This document shows positions 45,883-55,021 of a DNA stretch of 64,000 nucleotides, one piece after another. The position numbers were made by a program, and so were the translations under genes. The notes under the pieces were generated by a model. The model did not search any database, was not told where the DNA came from, and saw nothing but the letters and a program-made list of their open reading frames with translations. Position 1 is the stretch's first letter, and each line of letters starts with the position of its first letter. This DNA is from Phyllobacterium endophyticum (lineage in GTDB: Bacteria; Pseudomonadota; Alphaproteobacteria; Rhizobiales; Rhizobiaceae): NCBI RefSeq assembly GCF_003010935.1, contig NZ_PGGN01000008.1:116930-180929 (forward strand), read 5' to 3'.

Positions 45883-47508
45883 ATGAAAATGAAGAACCTT
45901 GAAAAGTATCGGACTGGCGGAACGCGGGGCAAGATGAAGCTAGCCATCCCGGTCCCACGAACGCCTAACAGCAGGGCGTACCGCTATTCTCCGAACGAGG
46001 CTGCGGAGCCACGGCATTTCCTGATCGGGAACCGTGTCGCTGAAATCGAGCCGACAGAGGCGCAGCTTCTTCGCATGAAGCAGCCACCGGGAACGAAGAA
46101 AACAGTCTGCCCCTATAGCGGTGTCATCGATGATGACGATGCCTTCATTCATCCTGAAGACATCAAAGCAGCGCGGGCGACCGTCGAGCATGCTGCCGTC
46201 GAGGATGTCCGGTCCGCATTCCGCGAGATGTTTTCTGATCTCGGTCGCAAGCACAAGGGCATTACCTTCAAGGCTGGGCCATCGCGCTCGAAACCGAAGC
46301 CGCGTTTTCGCAGGAAGGACCTAATGCGCGAGCTGGTGTGCGACCATTGCGGGCGCGACTATGGCGTCTATGCGATTTCGCTCTTTTGCCCGGATTGCGG
46401 TGCCCCCAACCTTGCGCTGCATTTCGCCCGCGAGGTGGAGCTTGTTAGCGCGCAGGTCGACTTGGCAGAGGCTTTGGACAATGAACTGGAAGAGCTGGCG
46501 TACCGGCTTCTCGGCAACGCCCACGAGGATGTTCTCACCGCATTCGAGGCGACCCTGAAGGTCGCGTATCGTCATGGGGTGAGCCAGCGCCATGAAGACA
46601 CGGCCCCGGTGAAGCCCGTCGGCAATGACTTTCAGAATGTGGCAAGGGGTCGCAAGCGCTACGTGTTTTTCGGCTTCGACCCCTTTGCGTCACTCTCCGC
46701 GTCCGAGCTCAAAATCCTAGAGCTCAACATTCAGAAGCGCCATGTGATCGGGCACAATCTTGGCGTCATCGATGAGAAATTCGCCGACCTCGCCGGGAAC
46801 GCGAAAATTGGCGAGACGGTCGCCCTCGTCGGCGAAGACATCCGCGCCTTTGCGATCGTCGCGCAAAAAGTCGTCGCGGTCATTGACGAGTGGCTTGTGT
46901 CACTGATGCCTCCGCCCTTGCTGGCGTCGATCCCCGAAGAACAGGCGCAAGTGCAGGAGCCTTCGCCGGCTGCGGATACACCGATGATGGTCGGCGATCT
47001 CGGCGTACTCCCAAGCCGGGTCGGACTTTGGTTTGCAAAGCATGACCCAAACGGATTGCCGGGCAGCTTGGGCGATGACACTGCGTTTCGTGCGGCATTC
47101 TCTGATGTTCCACACCGCGATCTCGACGATGCTTTGGCGAAGCTGGAAGCCGATGGCTACGTCACCCTTTATCGGATGCTTGGTCCCGAACTGCCGAGGA
47201 TTAACCTGACATCTGAGCTGTTCGCTGAGTTCGATCCGGTGGCGCTCGGAACCGATCCCGCCATGGATGCCGTTGAGTTGATCCATAAAGTGCTTCCGGC
47301 CAATCAAAGCGTCAGTGTGGAAGAGCTGCACAAGGAGACGGGATGGGGCCTTCGGCGGTTCAATCCTGCGATCAGCTATGTGCTGGGCTATATCGGCGAT
47401 GGCCATATCAGCCGGGGCGGCTCCTTCGACTATCCGGCACGCTCGTTCGCGGTGACGGCCGAAGAGCGTGTCGCTCTCCGGCTTTTCCAGCAGCAAGTGC
47501 GGAGCTAA
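45883..47508 (+). CDS. Uncharacterised protein: zinc ribbon + HEPN-like domain + winged-helix-like tail
   Basis: About 541 aa, no known name. Residues about 150-175 form a zinc ribbon, CDHC and CPDC 12 residues apart. Next is a helical block whose QKRHVIGHNLGVIDEKF carries Arg-His-x3-His, the RNase motif of HEPN domains, with a closing helix VAQKVVAVIDEWL. The C-terminal 180 residues hold two helix-turn-helix-like segments (DLDDALAKLEADGYVTL; EELHKETGWGLRRFNPA). HEPN proteins are often RNases in toxin-antitoxin or anti-phage systems, so an RNA-cutting defence role is possible but unproven. The start is uncertain: GTG 45757, ATG 45889 and ATG 45934 are options, none with a strong ribosome site. 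Confidence 0.62.
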   Translation: MKMKNLEKYRTGGTRGKMKLAIPVPRTPNSRAYRYSPNEAAEPRHFLIGNRVAEIEPTEAQLLRMKQPPGTKKTVCPYSGVIDDDDAFIHPEDIKAARATVEHAAVEDVRSAFREMFSDLGRKHKGITFKAGPSRSKPKPRFRRKDLMRELVCDHCGRDYGVYAISLFCPDCGAPNLALHFAREVELVSAQVDLAEALDNELEELAYRLLGNAHEDVLTAFEATLKVAYRHGVSQRHEDTAPVKPVGNDFQNVARGRKRYVFFGFDPFASLSASELKILELNIQKRHVIGHNLGVIDEKFADLAGNAKIGETVALVGEDIRAFAIVAQKVVAVIDEWLVSLMPPPLLASIPEEQAQVQEPSPAADTPMMVGDLGVLPSRVGLWFAKHDPNGLPGSLGDDTAFRAAFSDVPHRDLDDALAKLEADGYVTLYRMLGPELPRINLTSELFAEFDPVALGTDPAMDAVELIHKVLPANQSVSVEELHKETGWGLRRFNPAISYVLGYIGDGHISRGGSFDYPARSFAVTAEERVALRLFQQQVRS

Positions 47509-47523
47509 CGCTCCGCACTTGCT
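47492..47523. repeat. Perfect 14-bp hairpin spanning the stop codon
   Basis: AGCAAGTGCGGAGC and its exact reverse complement GCTCCGCACTTGCT surround the 4-nt loop TAAC, which contains the TAA stop of the HEPN-like gene. No T-run follows, so it is not a standard terminator; it may stabilise the mRNA end or affect termination. Confidence 0.75.
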
Positions 47524-47843
47524 AGTGTAGTTGTCAAAATAATATACGCGCGTCGCGATGTCTTTTAGGTCGCGCACGCCCGAGCTCAGATTCCTAGGTC
47601 AGGGTCACTTTTTGACCAAGCGCGAAGGCCTTCGCCAATACACAGGGAGACCTAGGCGCCGGTTTCGTGCCGTCTTTCGCCCAGAAGGTACCCTGGTGAT
47701 TTGGCGCTCGCGCCTGCCAAGAAATGGCAGCTATCTGTCTCCAGAACCCAAAAGCGGTCGGTCCGGAACCGCCCCAAATCAGCCATTCAACCCGCGTACG
47801 CGGATCTTAATACACGTGGTTCTGATCTCTTCAACGCGCAAGT
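47524..47843. other. Intergenic region right of the HEPN-like gene
   Basis: About 320 bp with no recognised gene or repeat; border between the HEPN-like gene and the polyol catabolic island. Confidence 0.5.
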
Positions 47844-47972
47844 TCACTGAATGATTGCCGCGCCGCCGTGAACCATGAAATCCACTACCGTGGCCGGCGT
47901 CGATGAAACCGTCGTATCGCCTCCGACCCATTCTCCTGCGAACAGATGCTTTCCGTTCGGTGTCCAGCTCAT
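47844..47972 (-). pseudogene. 5' fragment of an aldehyde dehydrogenase gene
   Basis: Reads MSWTPNGKHLFAGEWVGGD, the usual start of ketoglutarate-semialdehyde-type dehydrogenases, then changes to unrelated residues and stops after 42 codons. It has a GGAG ribosome site and lies 20 bp after the alcohol dehydrogenase, so it was once the next gene in that operon. Most of the gene has been deleted. Confidence 0.6.
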
Positions 47973-47991
47973 GTCATTCATCTCCAAATTA

Positions 47992-49029
47992 TCAGCGCAT
48001 TGCGATCTGTATCTTCACGTCTTGTGGGTGACCCCCGTCAGCCCGCTCGAAGGCTTCGATACTTTCCGGAAATGGATATGTCGCGGAAACCAACGGTTTG
48101 ACGTTGATTTTTCCTTCCGCGAGAAGTGCGATTGCCCGGTCGTAGACATTGGCATACCGGAAAACCGTCACAATACGGATTTCCTTAACTTGCAGCGCGA
48201 CGATATCGATGGGAACGGGCGCCGTCGGCATGCCGATGCAGGCCAGCGTGCCACCCGGTCGAAGGCAGCCCGCGATCCCGATGAACGCCGGGGCGGCACC
48301 GGAGCATTCGTAGACAATATCCACACCCCAGCCGTTCGTCGCCTTCAGAACCTGTTCCGAGAGACCGCCGACAACCGCATCGAGGGGCTCGATCCCGGCG
48401 TATTGCATGGCCATCTCCACCTTCTTCGAAGCCGGGTCGAAAATCAGGACGCGAGCACAGCCGGCGGACAACGCCGACAGTGCTACGAGGATGCCGATCG
48501 GCCCAGCGCCTAGCACGAGCGCCACGTCGCCGGCCGCGACGCCGGTCTTGTGGACCGCCTGCAAGCCGACCGCCAGGGGCTCCACCATAGCACCCTCCGC
48601 CGCCGAGACATTGTCGGGCAACTTGTACGTCAGGCTGGCCGGATGCACGACTTCCGGTGTCAGGCAGCCATGAATCGGCGGTGTTGCCCAGAAGGTCAGT
48701 GACGGGTCGAGATTATAGAGGCCGATCCGGCTTGGACGGCTCGAAAAATCAGGTATGCCGGGCTCGATGCAGACCCTGTCGCCTACCGAAAGGTGATGAA
48801 CGGCGCTCCCGCAGGCAGCTACGGTGCCCGCCCCCTCATGGCCGAGGATCATCGGCTCTCTGACGATGAATGGCCCGATCTTGCCGTGTCGGAAATAGTG
48901 GATATCGCTGCCGCATATACCGACGACATCCATCGCGATGCGCACGTCGCGATCCCCTAGCGTCAGGTCGAGATCGATGTCCCTCAGGGTGATTTTGCGT
49001 TTTTTTTCAAGAACAAGTGCAATCGGCAT
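47992..49029 (-). CDS. Zinc-type alcohol dehydrogenase, sorbitol/xylitol dehydrogenase-like
   Basis: 345 aa MDR-family enzyme. Catalytic zinc ligands in VGICGSDIHYF (Cys) and GHEGAGTV (His/Glu); NAD-binding ALVLGAGPIGILVAL. The structural-zinc four-Cys lobe is missing: the loop reads EPGIPDFSSRPSRIGLYN, as in sorbitol-dehydrogenase-like members that lack it. Probably oxidises a polyol to a ketose that xylulokinase or a similar kinase could use. GAGG before ATG; 9 bp after the SDR gene. Confidence 0.86.
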   Translation of the reverse strand: MPIALVLEKKRKITLRDIDLDLTLGDRDVRIAMDVVGICGSDIHYFRHGKIGPFIVREPMILGHEGAGTVAACGSAVHHLSVGDRVCIEPGIPDFSSRPSRIGLYNLDPSLTFWATPPIHGCLTPEVVHPASLTYKLPDNVSAAEGAMVEPLAVGLQAVHKTGVAAGDVALVLGAGPIGILVALSALSAGCARVLIFDPASKKVEMAMQYAGIEPLDAVVGGLSEQVLKATNGWGVDIVYECSGAAPAFIGIAGCLRPGGTLACIGMPTAPVPIDIVALQVKEIRIVTVFRYANVYDRAIALLAEGKINVKPLVSATYPFPESIEAFERADGGHPQDVKIQIAMR

Positions 49030-49038
49030 GGCGACACC

Positions 49039-49791
49039 TCAGATGCTTGTATACCCGGCGTCGGCGCTGACGATCGACCCCGTCATGAGGCTCGACGCGT
49101 CGGAAGCCAAGAACTGGACGATCGACGCAATCTCGTCAGGCTTGCCCATGCGCCCGGCGGGCGTCAGGTCGATCCAGCGCTCGATAAGCCCCGGCTGGCT
49201 TTCGAGGCCATGTAGCAGAGGCGTTTCGATGTAGGTAGGGGCCACAGCGTTGACCCGGACCCCGCGCTTTGCCCATTCCACGGCAAGGGAGCGCGTCAGG
49301 TGATGGACACCTGCTTTCGACGCGTTGTAGTGGCATTGGGGCTGCGGCACGTTGACGATGTCGGCCGACATCGAGCCGATATTGATGATCGAGCCGCGGC
49401 CCACTTCGATCATGCGGCGTCCAAAGGCGCGGCATGTTCGAAAAACGCCGCCGAGGTTCACCTCGATGACGCGATCCCATTGCTCGTCCGTCATGTCCTC
49501 GGCCGGCACGTTGCTGACGATACCAGCGTTGCAGACAAGAATGTCGAGCGGTGGCAGATCTCGGGCGATGGCGTTCAACTGCTCGCTGTCTGTGACGTCG
49601 AGCTGTCGCGCCGTGGCCTGTCTGCCGATAGCACGCGCCGTGTTTTGGGCGCGGCCGAGATCGATATCGGTACAGACGACTGCCGCACCGGTTTCCGCCA
49701 GGGCCTGGGCGCAGGCCGCACCGATTCCCTGACCTGCTCCAGTCACCAGGGCCAATCGATTATTCAAGTCCATTTTAGAACGATAGGTCAT
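49039..49791 (-). CDS. Short-chain dehydrogenase/reductase
   Basis: 250 aa classical SDR. Cofactor loop TGAGQGIGAACAQ, NAG motif (VCNAGIV), catalytic Ser in INIGSMSA and Tyr-x3-Lys in YNASK. An Asp after the second strand (CTDIDLGR) favours NAD. Probably another polyol or sugar dehydrogenase working with the neighbouring MDR enzyme. A second ATG at 49773 is a plausible start. Confidence 0.87.
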   Translation of the reverse strand: MTYRSKMDLNNRLALVTGAGQGIGAACAQALAETGAAVVCTDIDLGRAQNTARAIGRQATARQLDVTDSEQLNAIARDLPPLDILVCNAGIVSNVPAEDMTDEQWDRVIEVNLGGVFRTCRAFGRRMIEVGRGSIINIGSMSADIVNVPQPQCHYNASKAGVHHLTRSLAVEWAKRGVRVNAVAPTYIETPLLHGLESQPGLIERWIDLTPAGRMGKPDEIASIVQFLASDASSLMTGSIVSADAGYTSI

Positions 49792-49912
49792 CTTCTACAC
49801 TCAAATCCGGGTTGATTGGCCCGTCTAGCAGGCCGGGAACACATCCGTTTGGTACCTGGCCTATAGCAGGCCGCGCTTGGCCATGTCCCGCATCAGGCCC
49901 ATAACCGATCTC

Positions 49913-50132
49913 CGCTGGCGCAAGAACCAGATGCTCGGGTTTGCCGATAGGCTCGCTCGTCAAAGTCTCGAAGCGCGCAGCCGGATTGTCATCGAGAAAG
50001 TCGGCGACTGACTTCACGGCCGCAGTCACATCGAGCATAATGCCATTGCGAAGTATGACGCCGGATGGTGCATTCAGGTCTGCACGCCACACGTCCCACA
50101 AGCCGCGCCTGATGGGAATCTTCGGGAAGCAT
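49913..50132 (-). pseudogene. 5' fragment of a fumarylacetoacetate-hydrolase-family gene
   Basis: Starts well (ATG 50132 after GAGGAG) with MLPEDSHQARLVGRV, then needs a frameshift to continue as WRADLNAPSGVILRNG and EPIGKPEHL, a typical N-terminus of FAH enzymes in sugar-acid pathways. After about 70 residues the similarity ends. Another frame supplies a foreign tail, MGLMRDMAKRGLL, stopping at 49861. This looks like a deletion that fused two gene ends. Confidence 0.6.
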
Positions 50133-50407
50133 ATGTCTCCTCTATTGTTGCGTAACGTAGTAAAACTATTTTACACCTCGGCCGACGTCAAGCCGATCAA
50201 TACGAAAATTGCCTCTTCGCGGCTGCTCAGTGCGTCTACTCTTTTTGATCCACAGTCAAGTTATGGAATTTCGTGTTGTAAAACAGCATTTTGAAGGATG
50301 TTTGGCGCAGATTTTCGTTTTTCCGTTGCGCCGGTTACGAATCCGAGTACATGTAGTTATGCTATTTCGCCTTCTCGAGTTGGGCGACCTATATGTTGGA
50401 GGAACGC
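50133..50407. promoter_or_regulatory. Divergent promoter region of the polyol/pentose island
   Basis: 275 bp between the FAH fragment and the aldehyde dehydrogenase operon, holding a TAGTAAAACTA element (50158-50168). Confidence 0.55.
50158..50168. promoter_or_regulatory. Putative RpiR operator, site 1
   Basis: TAGTAAAACTA, with TAGT/ACTA arms, inside the longer palindrome GTAAAACTATTTTAC (50160-50174). Same element recurs at 55730 and 55894. Confidence 0.55.
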
Positions 50408-51877
50408 ATGACAGAGGCAATGCTGTCCCAAATCAGCGGCAAGCTGTTCATCAATGGCGAGTTCATCGAGGGTGCGGGTGAGCGCATCGATGTCGTCAAT
50501 CCCGCGCGGGGCACAGTTATCGGGCAGATCGCCGCAACCTCGCCCGACGAGATTGAGACGGCGGTAAAGTCAGCACGCGCCGGCTTCCGCGTCTGGTCGC
50601 GCGTGCCAGCGAAGCTGCGTGCCAATTCGCTTCACAAGCTCGGCGATCTCATCGCTGCCGATGCGCCGCGCATGGCCCGGATCATGACGAGTGAGCAGGG
50701 CAAGCCGCTGAACGAAGCCAAGGGTGAAATCCTCAAGCTTGCGGAAGCATGCCATTTTTACGGCGAGGAAGCCGTACGGATTCTCGGTGAGATTGTCCCG
50801 AACGATCAGAACGGCTTTCAGAGCCAGGTTGTTCGCGAACCAATCGGCGTGGTGGGCGCGATCACGCCCTGGAATTATCCGGCAGAGCTCGTCGGCTGGA
50901 AACTGTGCGCCAGCTTGGCCGCCGGCTGCGCGATTATCGTCAAGCCCGCCGAACTGACACCATTCACGGCGCTTGCGATCGCTGAGAAGGTCAAGGACGC
51001 TGGCATTCCCGCAGGGGTCGTCAATGTCGTCACCGGCAAGGGCTCGATCGTCGGTCAGGCGCTTGTGGATCATCCCGGCGTCGACAAGATCGCCTTCACC
51101 GGCTCAAGCGCGGTCGGACTGCACATCCAGCGATCCTGCCCGAGCGTGAAGCGCCTTTCGCTGGAGCTTGGAGGCAATTGCCCGCTGGTGGTGACCGCAA
51201 GCGCAAATATCGGTGCAGCTGTTAAGGGCGCTGCACGCCGCTCTTTCCGCAACATGGGCCAGATCTGCATCGCCATCAATCGTATCTACGTCGCGCGTCC
51301 GCTTTACGAAGAGTTTCTCGAGAAGCTCGCAAAGGCCGCCAATGCACTGACCATCGGCGACGGCCTCGACAATCCCGCTGCCGACGTCGGGTCGATGGCC
51401 TCCGCCGACCCGCTGAGGAAGACCCGCGAGCATCTGGCGGATGCGTTGGAGAAAGGTGCGCGGCTTGTAGCCGGCGGCGATGCGCCGGACGGCGGGGCCC
51501 TTTCGAAGGGCTTCTTCTTCCGCCCGACAGTCGTTGCTGACTGCACGCAGGATATGAAGGTCATGAGCGAGGAGACGTTCGGCCCGCTCGTCGGAGTCGC
51601 TCCTTTCGACACGCTTGAAGAGGCCGTCGAGAGGGCAAACGACACACCCTACGGACTGGCATCCTATGTCTATGCGCGCGACCTGCAGGAGATCTACACG
51701 CTGTCGGCCGAACTCGACTACGGCAACGTCGCCATCAACAATGTCGATGCCGGTATCATGAACGCACCCTATGGCGGCCGCAAGCAGAGTGGCATCGGCT
51801 ACGAGCATGGCCGCGAAGGTTTGTTGGAATATTTCAATTTCAAGCATGTCCGCCTCTTTCACGGCGTGGGAGCCTGA
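50408..51877 (+). CDS. Aldehyde dehydrogenase (NAD(P)-dependent)
   Basis: About 489 aa. ITPWNYPAELVGWK, general-base Glu in LSLELGGNCP and the nucleophile Cys in NMGQICIAINR. The second ATG (50408) follows GGAGG at good spacing, so an upstream ATG at 50393 is not used. First gene of the rightward operon, 3 bp before xylulokinase. Lactaldehyde, glycolaldehyde or a sugar-derived aldehyde are reasonable substrates. Confidence 0.88.
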   Translation: MTEAMLSQISGKLFINGEFIEGAGERIDVVNPARGTVIGQIAATSPDEIETAVKSARAGFRVWSRVPAKLRANSLHKLGDLIAADAPRMARIMTSEQGKPLNEAKGEILKLAEACHFYGEEAVRILGEIVPNDQNGFQSQVVREPIGVVGAITPWNYPAELVGWKLCASLAAGCAIIVKPAELTPFTALAIAEKVKDAGIPAGVVNVVTGKGSIVGQALVDHPGVDKIAFTGSSAVGLHIQRSCPSVKRLSLELGGNCPLVVTASANIGAAVKGAARRSFRNMGQICIAINRIYVARPLYEEFLEKLAKAANALTIGDGLDNPAADVGSMASADPLRKTREHLADALEKGARLVAGGDAPDGGALSKGFFFRPTVVADCTQDMKVMSEETFGPLVGVAPFDTLEEAVERANDTPYGLASYVYARDLQEIYTLSAELDYGNVAINNVDAGIMNAPYGGRKQSGIGYEHGREGLLEYFNFKHVRLFHGVGA

Positions 51878-51880
51878 CCC

Positions 51881-53401
51881 ATGCCTGCGGCTCTCCTCGG
51901 CATCGACATCGGCACGTCCGGCTGCAAGGCGCTTCTTCTGTCGGTCGAGGGCAATGTGCTGGCGACAAGCACCGCTACCTACGGTCTCTCCCAACCGTAT
52001 GTCGGCTGGACCGAGCAGGACCCGGTGCTCTGGATCGAAGGTGCGTGCAAGGCCGTGGCGAAGGTCATGGACGGTTGCGGCGATGTCGAACTGATTTGCA
52101 TCGGTCTTTCCGGCCAGATGCATGGATTGACCCCGCTGGACGCAGATAGAAAGGTCTTGCGCCCCGCCATTTTGTGGAACGACCAGCGCAACGCCGCCGA
52201 GGTCGCCGAAATCACGCAAAAGGCAGGTGGGCTTGAAGCGCTGATCGCGCTCACGGGCAACCGCATGCTTGTCGGTTACACCGGCGGCAAGATCGTGTGG
52301 ATGCGCAACCGGGAGCCCGAACTCTTCGCGCGGATGCGCCATATGCTGAACCCAAAGGACTATCTGCGCATGGTCCTGACCGGCGAGCTTGCAACCGAGG
52401 TATCGGACGCATCCGGTACCGGTCTTTTCGACGTAAAAAATCGCATCTGGGCATCCGGCCTCATCGAAACGCTCGGTATCGATCCGCGGCTTCTGCCCGC
52501 CTGCTACGAATCCGACGAGATTTCCGGGCGCGTCAGTATTGAAGGCGCTGCCCTGTTCGGCTTGCCGGCTGGTGTTCCCGTTGTCGGCGGTGGTGGCGAC
52601 AGCGTCATTCAGACAATCGGCTCGGGCGTCATCGGGCCGGGCGAGTTACAGACGACGATTGGGACGGCGGGCATTCTTGCCGCTGCGCTCGATGCGCCGG
52701 CGCCGAGCCTGGATGGCCGCATTCAGATGTTTTGCAATGTCGCGCCGTCCAAATGGCATGCGATGGGCGTGTCGCTCAATGCCGGCGGGGCAATGGGCTG
52801 GTTCCGGTCGATCCTGGCCGAGGCCGGGCACGGCAAAGACCTGACATTCGACGAGATCTGCGCGGCTGCCGAGAAAAGTCCGCCGGGTGCGAAGGGGGCG
52901 TTGTTCCTGCCTTACTTGAACGGCGAACGCTGCCCGCATCCCGATCCGACGGCGCGTGGCGCATTCGTCGGCCTGACTACACGACACGATCTTGCAGACG
53001 TGGCGCGCAGCGTCATGGAAGGCGTGGTCCATGCCTTCCATGACATGCACGCGCTGTTGAAATTAATGGGCATCGAAGGTACGCTCATCAAGGCATCGGG
53101 AGGCGGGGCGAAGTCTGCGCTGTGGCGCCAGATCCAGGCCGATATGTTCGAGTGCGACGTTGTGACGACGGAAGGCGCTGCCGAGGGCGCTGCCTTCGGG
53201 GCAGCACTCGTCGCCGGCGTTGGAATCGGCGTCTGGGAGGATGCCACGCAAGCCGCCGGCACGTTGAAGGTGCTGACGCGCCAGGCGCCGAGCGCCGCGT
53301 CCCGCGATGTCTACCGCAAGGCACATAGTATCTATCGCAATCTTTATCCCGCGCTCTCGGAAAGCTTCTCCGCGTTGAACGATCGGGTTTTCGCCGATTG
53401 A
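51881..53401 (+). CDS. xylB: Xylulokinase (FGGY family)
   Basis: 506 aa two-domain sugar kinase. GIDIGTSGCKALLL (phosphate loop), SGQMHGLT (xylulokinase hallmark), LWNDQRN, and GGGAKSALWRQI in the ATP domain. Phosphorylates D-xylulose or a related ketose, entering the pentose phosphate pathway beside RpiA in the same operon. Close relatives act on other ketopentoses, so substrate should be tested. Confidence 0.88.
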   Translation: MPAALLGIDIGTSGCKALLLSVEGNVLATSTATYGLSQPYVGWTEQDPVLWIEGACKAVAKVMDGCGDVELICIGLSGQMHGLTPLDADRKVLRPAILWNDQRNAAEVAEITQKAGGLEALIALTGNRMLVGYTGGKIVWMRNREPELFARMRHMLNPKDYLRMVLTGELATEVSDASGTGLFDVKNRIWASGLIETLGIDPRLLPACYESDEISGRVSIEGAALFGLPAGVPVVGGGGDSVIQTIGSGVIGPGELQTTIGTAGILAAALDAPAPSLDGRIQMFCNVAPSKWHAMGVSLNAGGAMGWFRSILAEAGHGKDLTFDEICAAAEKSPPGAKGALFLPYLNGERCPHPDPTARGAFVGLTTRHDLADVARSVMEGVVHAFHDMHALLKLMGIEGTLIKASGGGAKSALWRQIQADMFECDVVTTEGAAEGAAFGAALVAGVGIGVWEDATQAAGTLKVLTRQAPSAASRDVYRKAHSIYRNLYPALSESFSALNDRVFAD

Positions 53402-53434
53402 TCAAGCGGACCAACCCTGGAACTTGGCAGTCTT

Positions 53435-54127
53435 ATGAAACAGTATTCAGCTTTGATCTTCGACCTGGACGGCACGCTGATCGATAGCGCGCCTGATATC
53501 GCCGCCGCTGTCAACGTCTATATGGCCTCCAAGGGTTGGCCAGAACTCGACGCCAATTACGTCGAAAGTTTCATCGGCAACGGGCCGAGGCGTCTCCTGC
53601 TCGACATCTTCATCGACAAGGGTCTTCCGTCCGACGATGCGACGGTCAATACGGCCGTCAAAAGCTATATCGACAACTACACGCGGGAGCCGGCCAACCG
53701 CACGCGGTTCTTTCCGCATGTCCGCGAGGATCTGCACGCGTTGCATGCGGCAGGCTTTCGCCTTGGCATCTGTACGAACAAGCCGCATGCACTGACGCAA
53801 CAGATTCTGGCCATCCTCGGGTTGGATAAACTGATCGAGGTTGCACTCGGCGCCGATGCGGTTCCGGCCTGTAAGCCGGATCCGCGGCATCTTCTCGCCG
53901 TTGCCGAACAGATGGGCCTGCCGGAGGGCGCATGGGCCTATGTTGGCGATACCAATATCGACAAGGCGACCGCCGGTGCGATCGACGCGCCGTTCTTCGT
54001 CGTGCCCTGGGGAACAGGCGCATCCGTCGAGGTCGTGCCACAACAGCGTCTGAACCGGATCGCCGATCTCATTGCCTATGTCATGGAATCGAAGGAATCC
54101 TCGTCCGCTAGAGGGAAGATCGCATGA
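53435..54127 (+). CDS. HAD phosphatase, phosphoglycolate phosphatase-like
   Basis: 230 aa. Nucleophile Asp in IFDLDGTLIDS, motif II TNK, Lys in CKPDPRH and Asp in VGDTNIDK. Similar to Gph. In this operon it may hydrolyse a sugar or glycolate phosphate by-product. Its stop overlaps the RpiR-type regulator start by 4 bp. Confidence 0.86.
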   Translation: MKQYSALIFDLDGTLIDSAPDIAAAVNVYMASKGWPELDANYVESFIGNGPRRLLLDIFIDKGLPSDDATVNTAVKSYIDNYTREPANRTRFFPHVREDLHALHAAGFRLGICTNKPHALTQQILAILGLDKLIEVALGADAVPACKPDPRHLLAVAEQMGLPEGAWAYVGDTNIDKATAGAIDAPFFVVPWGTGASVEVVPQQRLNRIADLIAYVMESKESSSARGKIA

Positions 54128-54963
54128 ACGTCAGCCTACTGCAGCGCATTTTCCAGGAAATGGACAATATGGGCGGCGCCGAGCAACGCATCGCGAACTT
54201 CGTGAATGCCTCCCCCGGCGAAGTAATCCATATGAGCATGGCGAAGCTTGCCGAGACCTGCTCGGTCAGCGATCCCACCATCATGCGATTCTGTCGCCGG
54301 TTCGGCTATGATGGCTATCAGGACTTCAAGCTCAAGCTCGCGCAGAGCCTGGTGCCATCTGCACCGTTCGCCTACGAGCAGATTGTGCCCAACGACGGTA
54401 TCGAAAACATCGTCCGCAAGACCTGCCGCAACTCCCTTAATGCGATCCAGCGCGCGCTGGAGGATCTCATTCCGCAACAGGTGGAAGCCGCCGCTCTGCT
54501 TCTGCGTGATGCCGGGTGGACGGGCATCTACGCGAGCGGCATTTCAGAAGTCACGGCGATTGATGCGGAGCACAAGTTCCAGCGTCTCGGCATGCGATGT
54601 GCTGCAATTCTCGGCCGAAACAAGCAGTGGATGCATGCCGAAAGCGCCCGTCCCAACGAGGTGGCGCTGATCTTTTCTCAGTCGGGACACACGAAGCAGA
54701 TGGTGGAGCTGGCGATCGCGGCGCGGGCGGGCGGTGCGCGCGTTGTTTCCGTCACTGCGGCCGAAAGTCCGCTTGCGCGGGTAACCGATGCTCTGATCGC
54801 CATCCTGCCCTACGACCAGACGGAACTGATGACGCCGCTTGCTTCGCGCCTCAACCACCACCTTGTCATTAACATGCTCGTCACGGCCATCGCCGTATCG
54901 AGCGGCAGCGAATTCCCCGACCAACTGCCGGCGCTCGATTCATGGCTGACTGACAAGATCTGA
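54124..54963 (+). CDS. MurR/RpiR family transcription regulator
   Basis: 279 aa. N-terminal HTH (AKLAETCSVSDPTIMRFCRRF) and C-terminal SIS domain (GIYASGISEVTAIDAEH) that binds sugar phosphates. Lies inside the operon it likely controls. The TAGTNAAACTA-like elements before the aldehyde dehydrogenase and ABC genes are candidate binding sites. Confidence 0.9.
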   Translation: MNVSLLQRIFQEMDNMGGAEQRIANFVNASPGEVIHMSMAKLAETCSVSDPTIMRFCRRFGYDGYQDFKLKLAQSLVPSAPFAYEQIVPNDGIENIVRKTCRNSLNAIQRALEDLIPQQVEAAALLLRDAGWTGIYASGISEVTAIDAEHKFQRLGMRCAAILGRNKQWMHAESARPNEVALIFSQSGHTKQMVELAIAARAGGARVVSVTAAESPLARVTDALIAILPYDQTELMTPLASRLNHHLVINMLVTAIAVSSGSEFPDQLPALDSWLTDKI

Positions 54964-55021
54964 CCCATCGCCTACCAGCGGGCAAGAGCCACGGCAAAGC
55001 CCGGCAATCTAAGGAAAAACT

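Noticed and set aside
51104..52342. 412-codon open frame opposite aldehyde dehydrogenase and xylB
   Set aside because: Covers parts of two solid genes on the other strand; no recognisable protein features.
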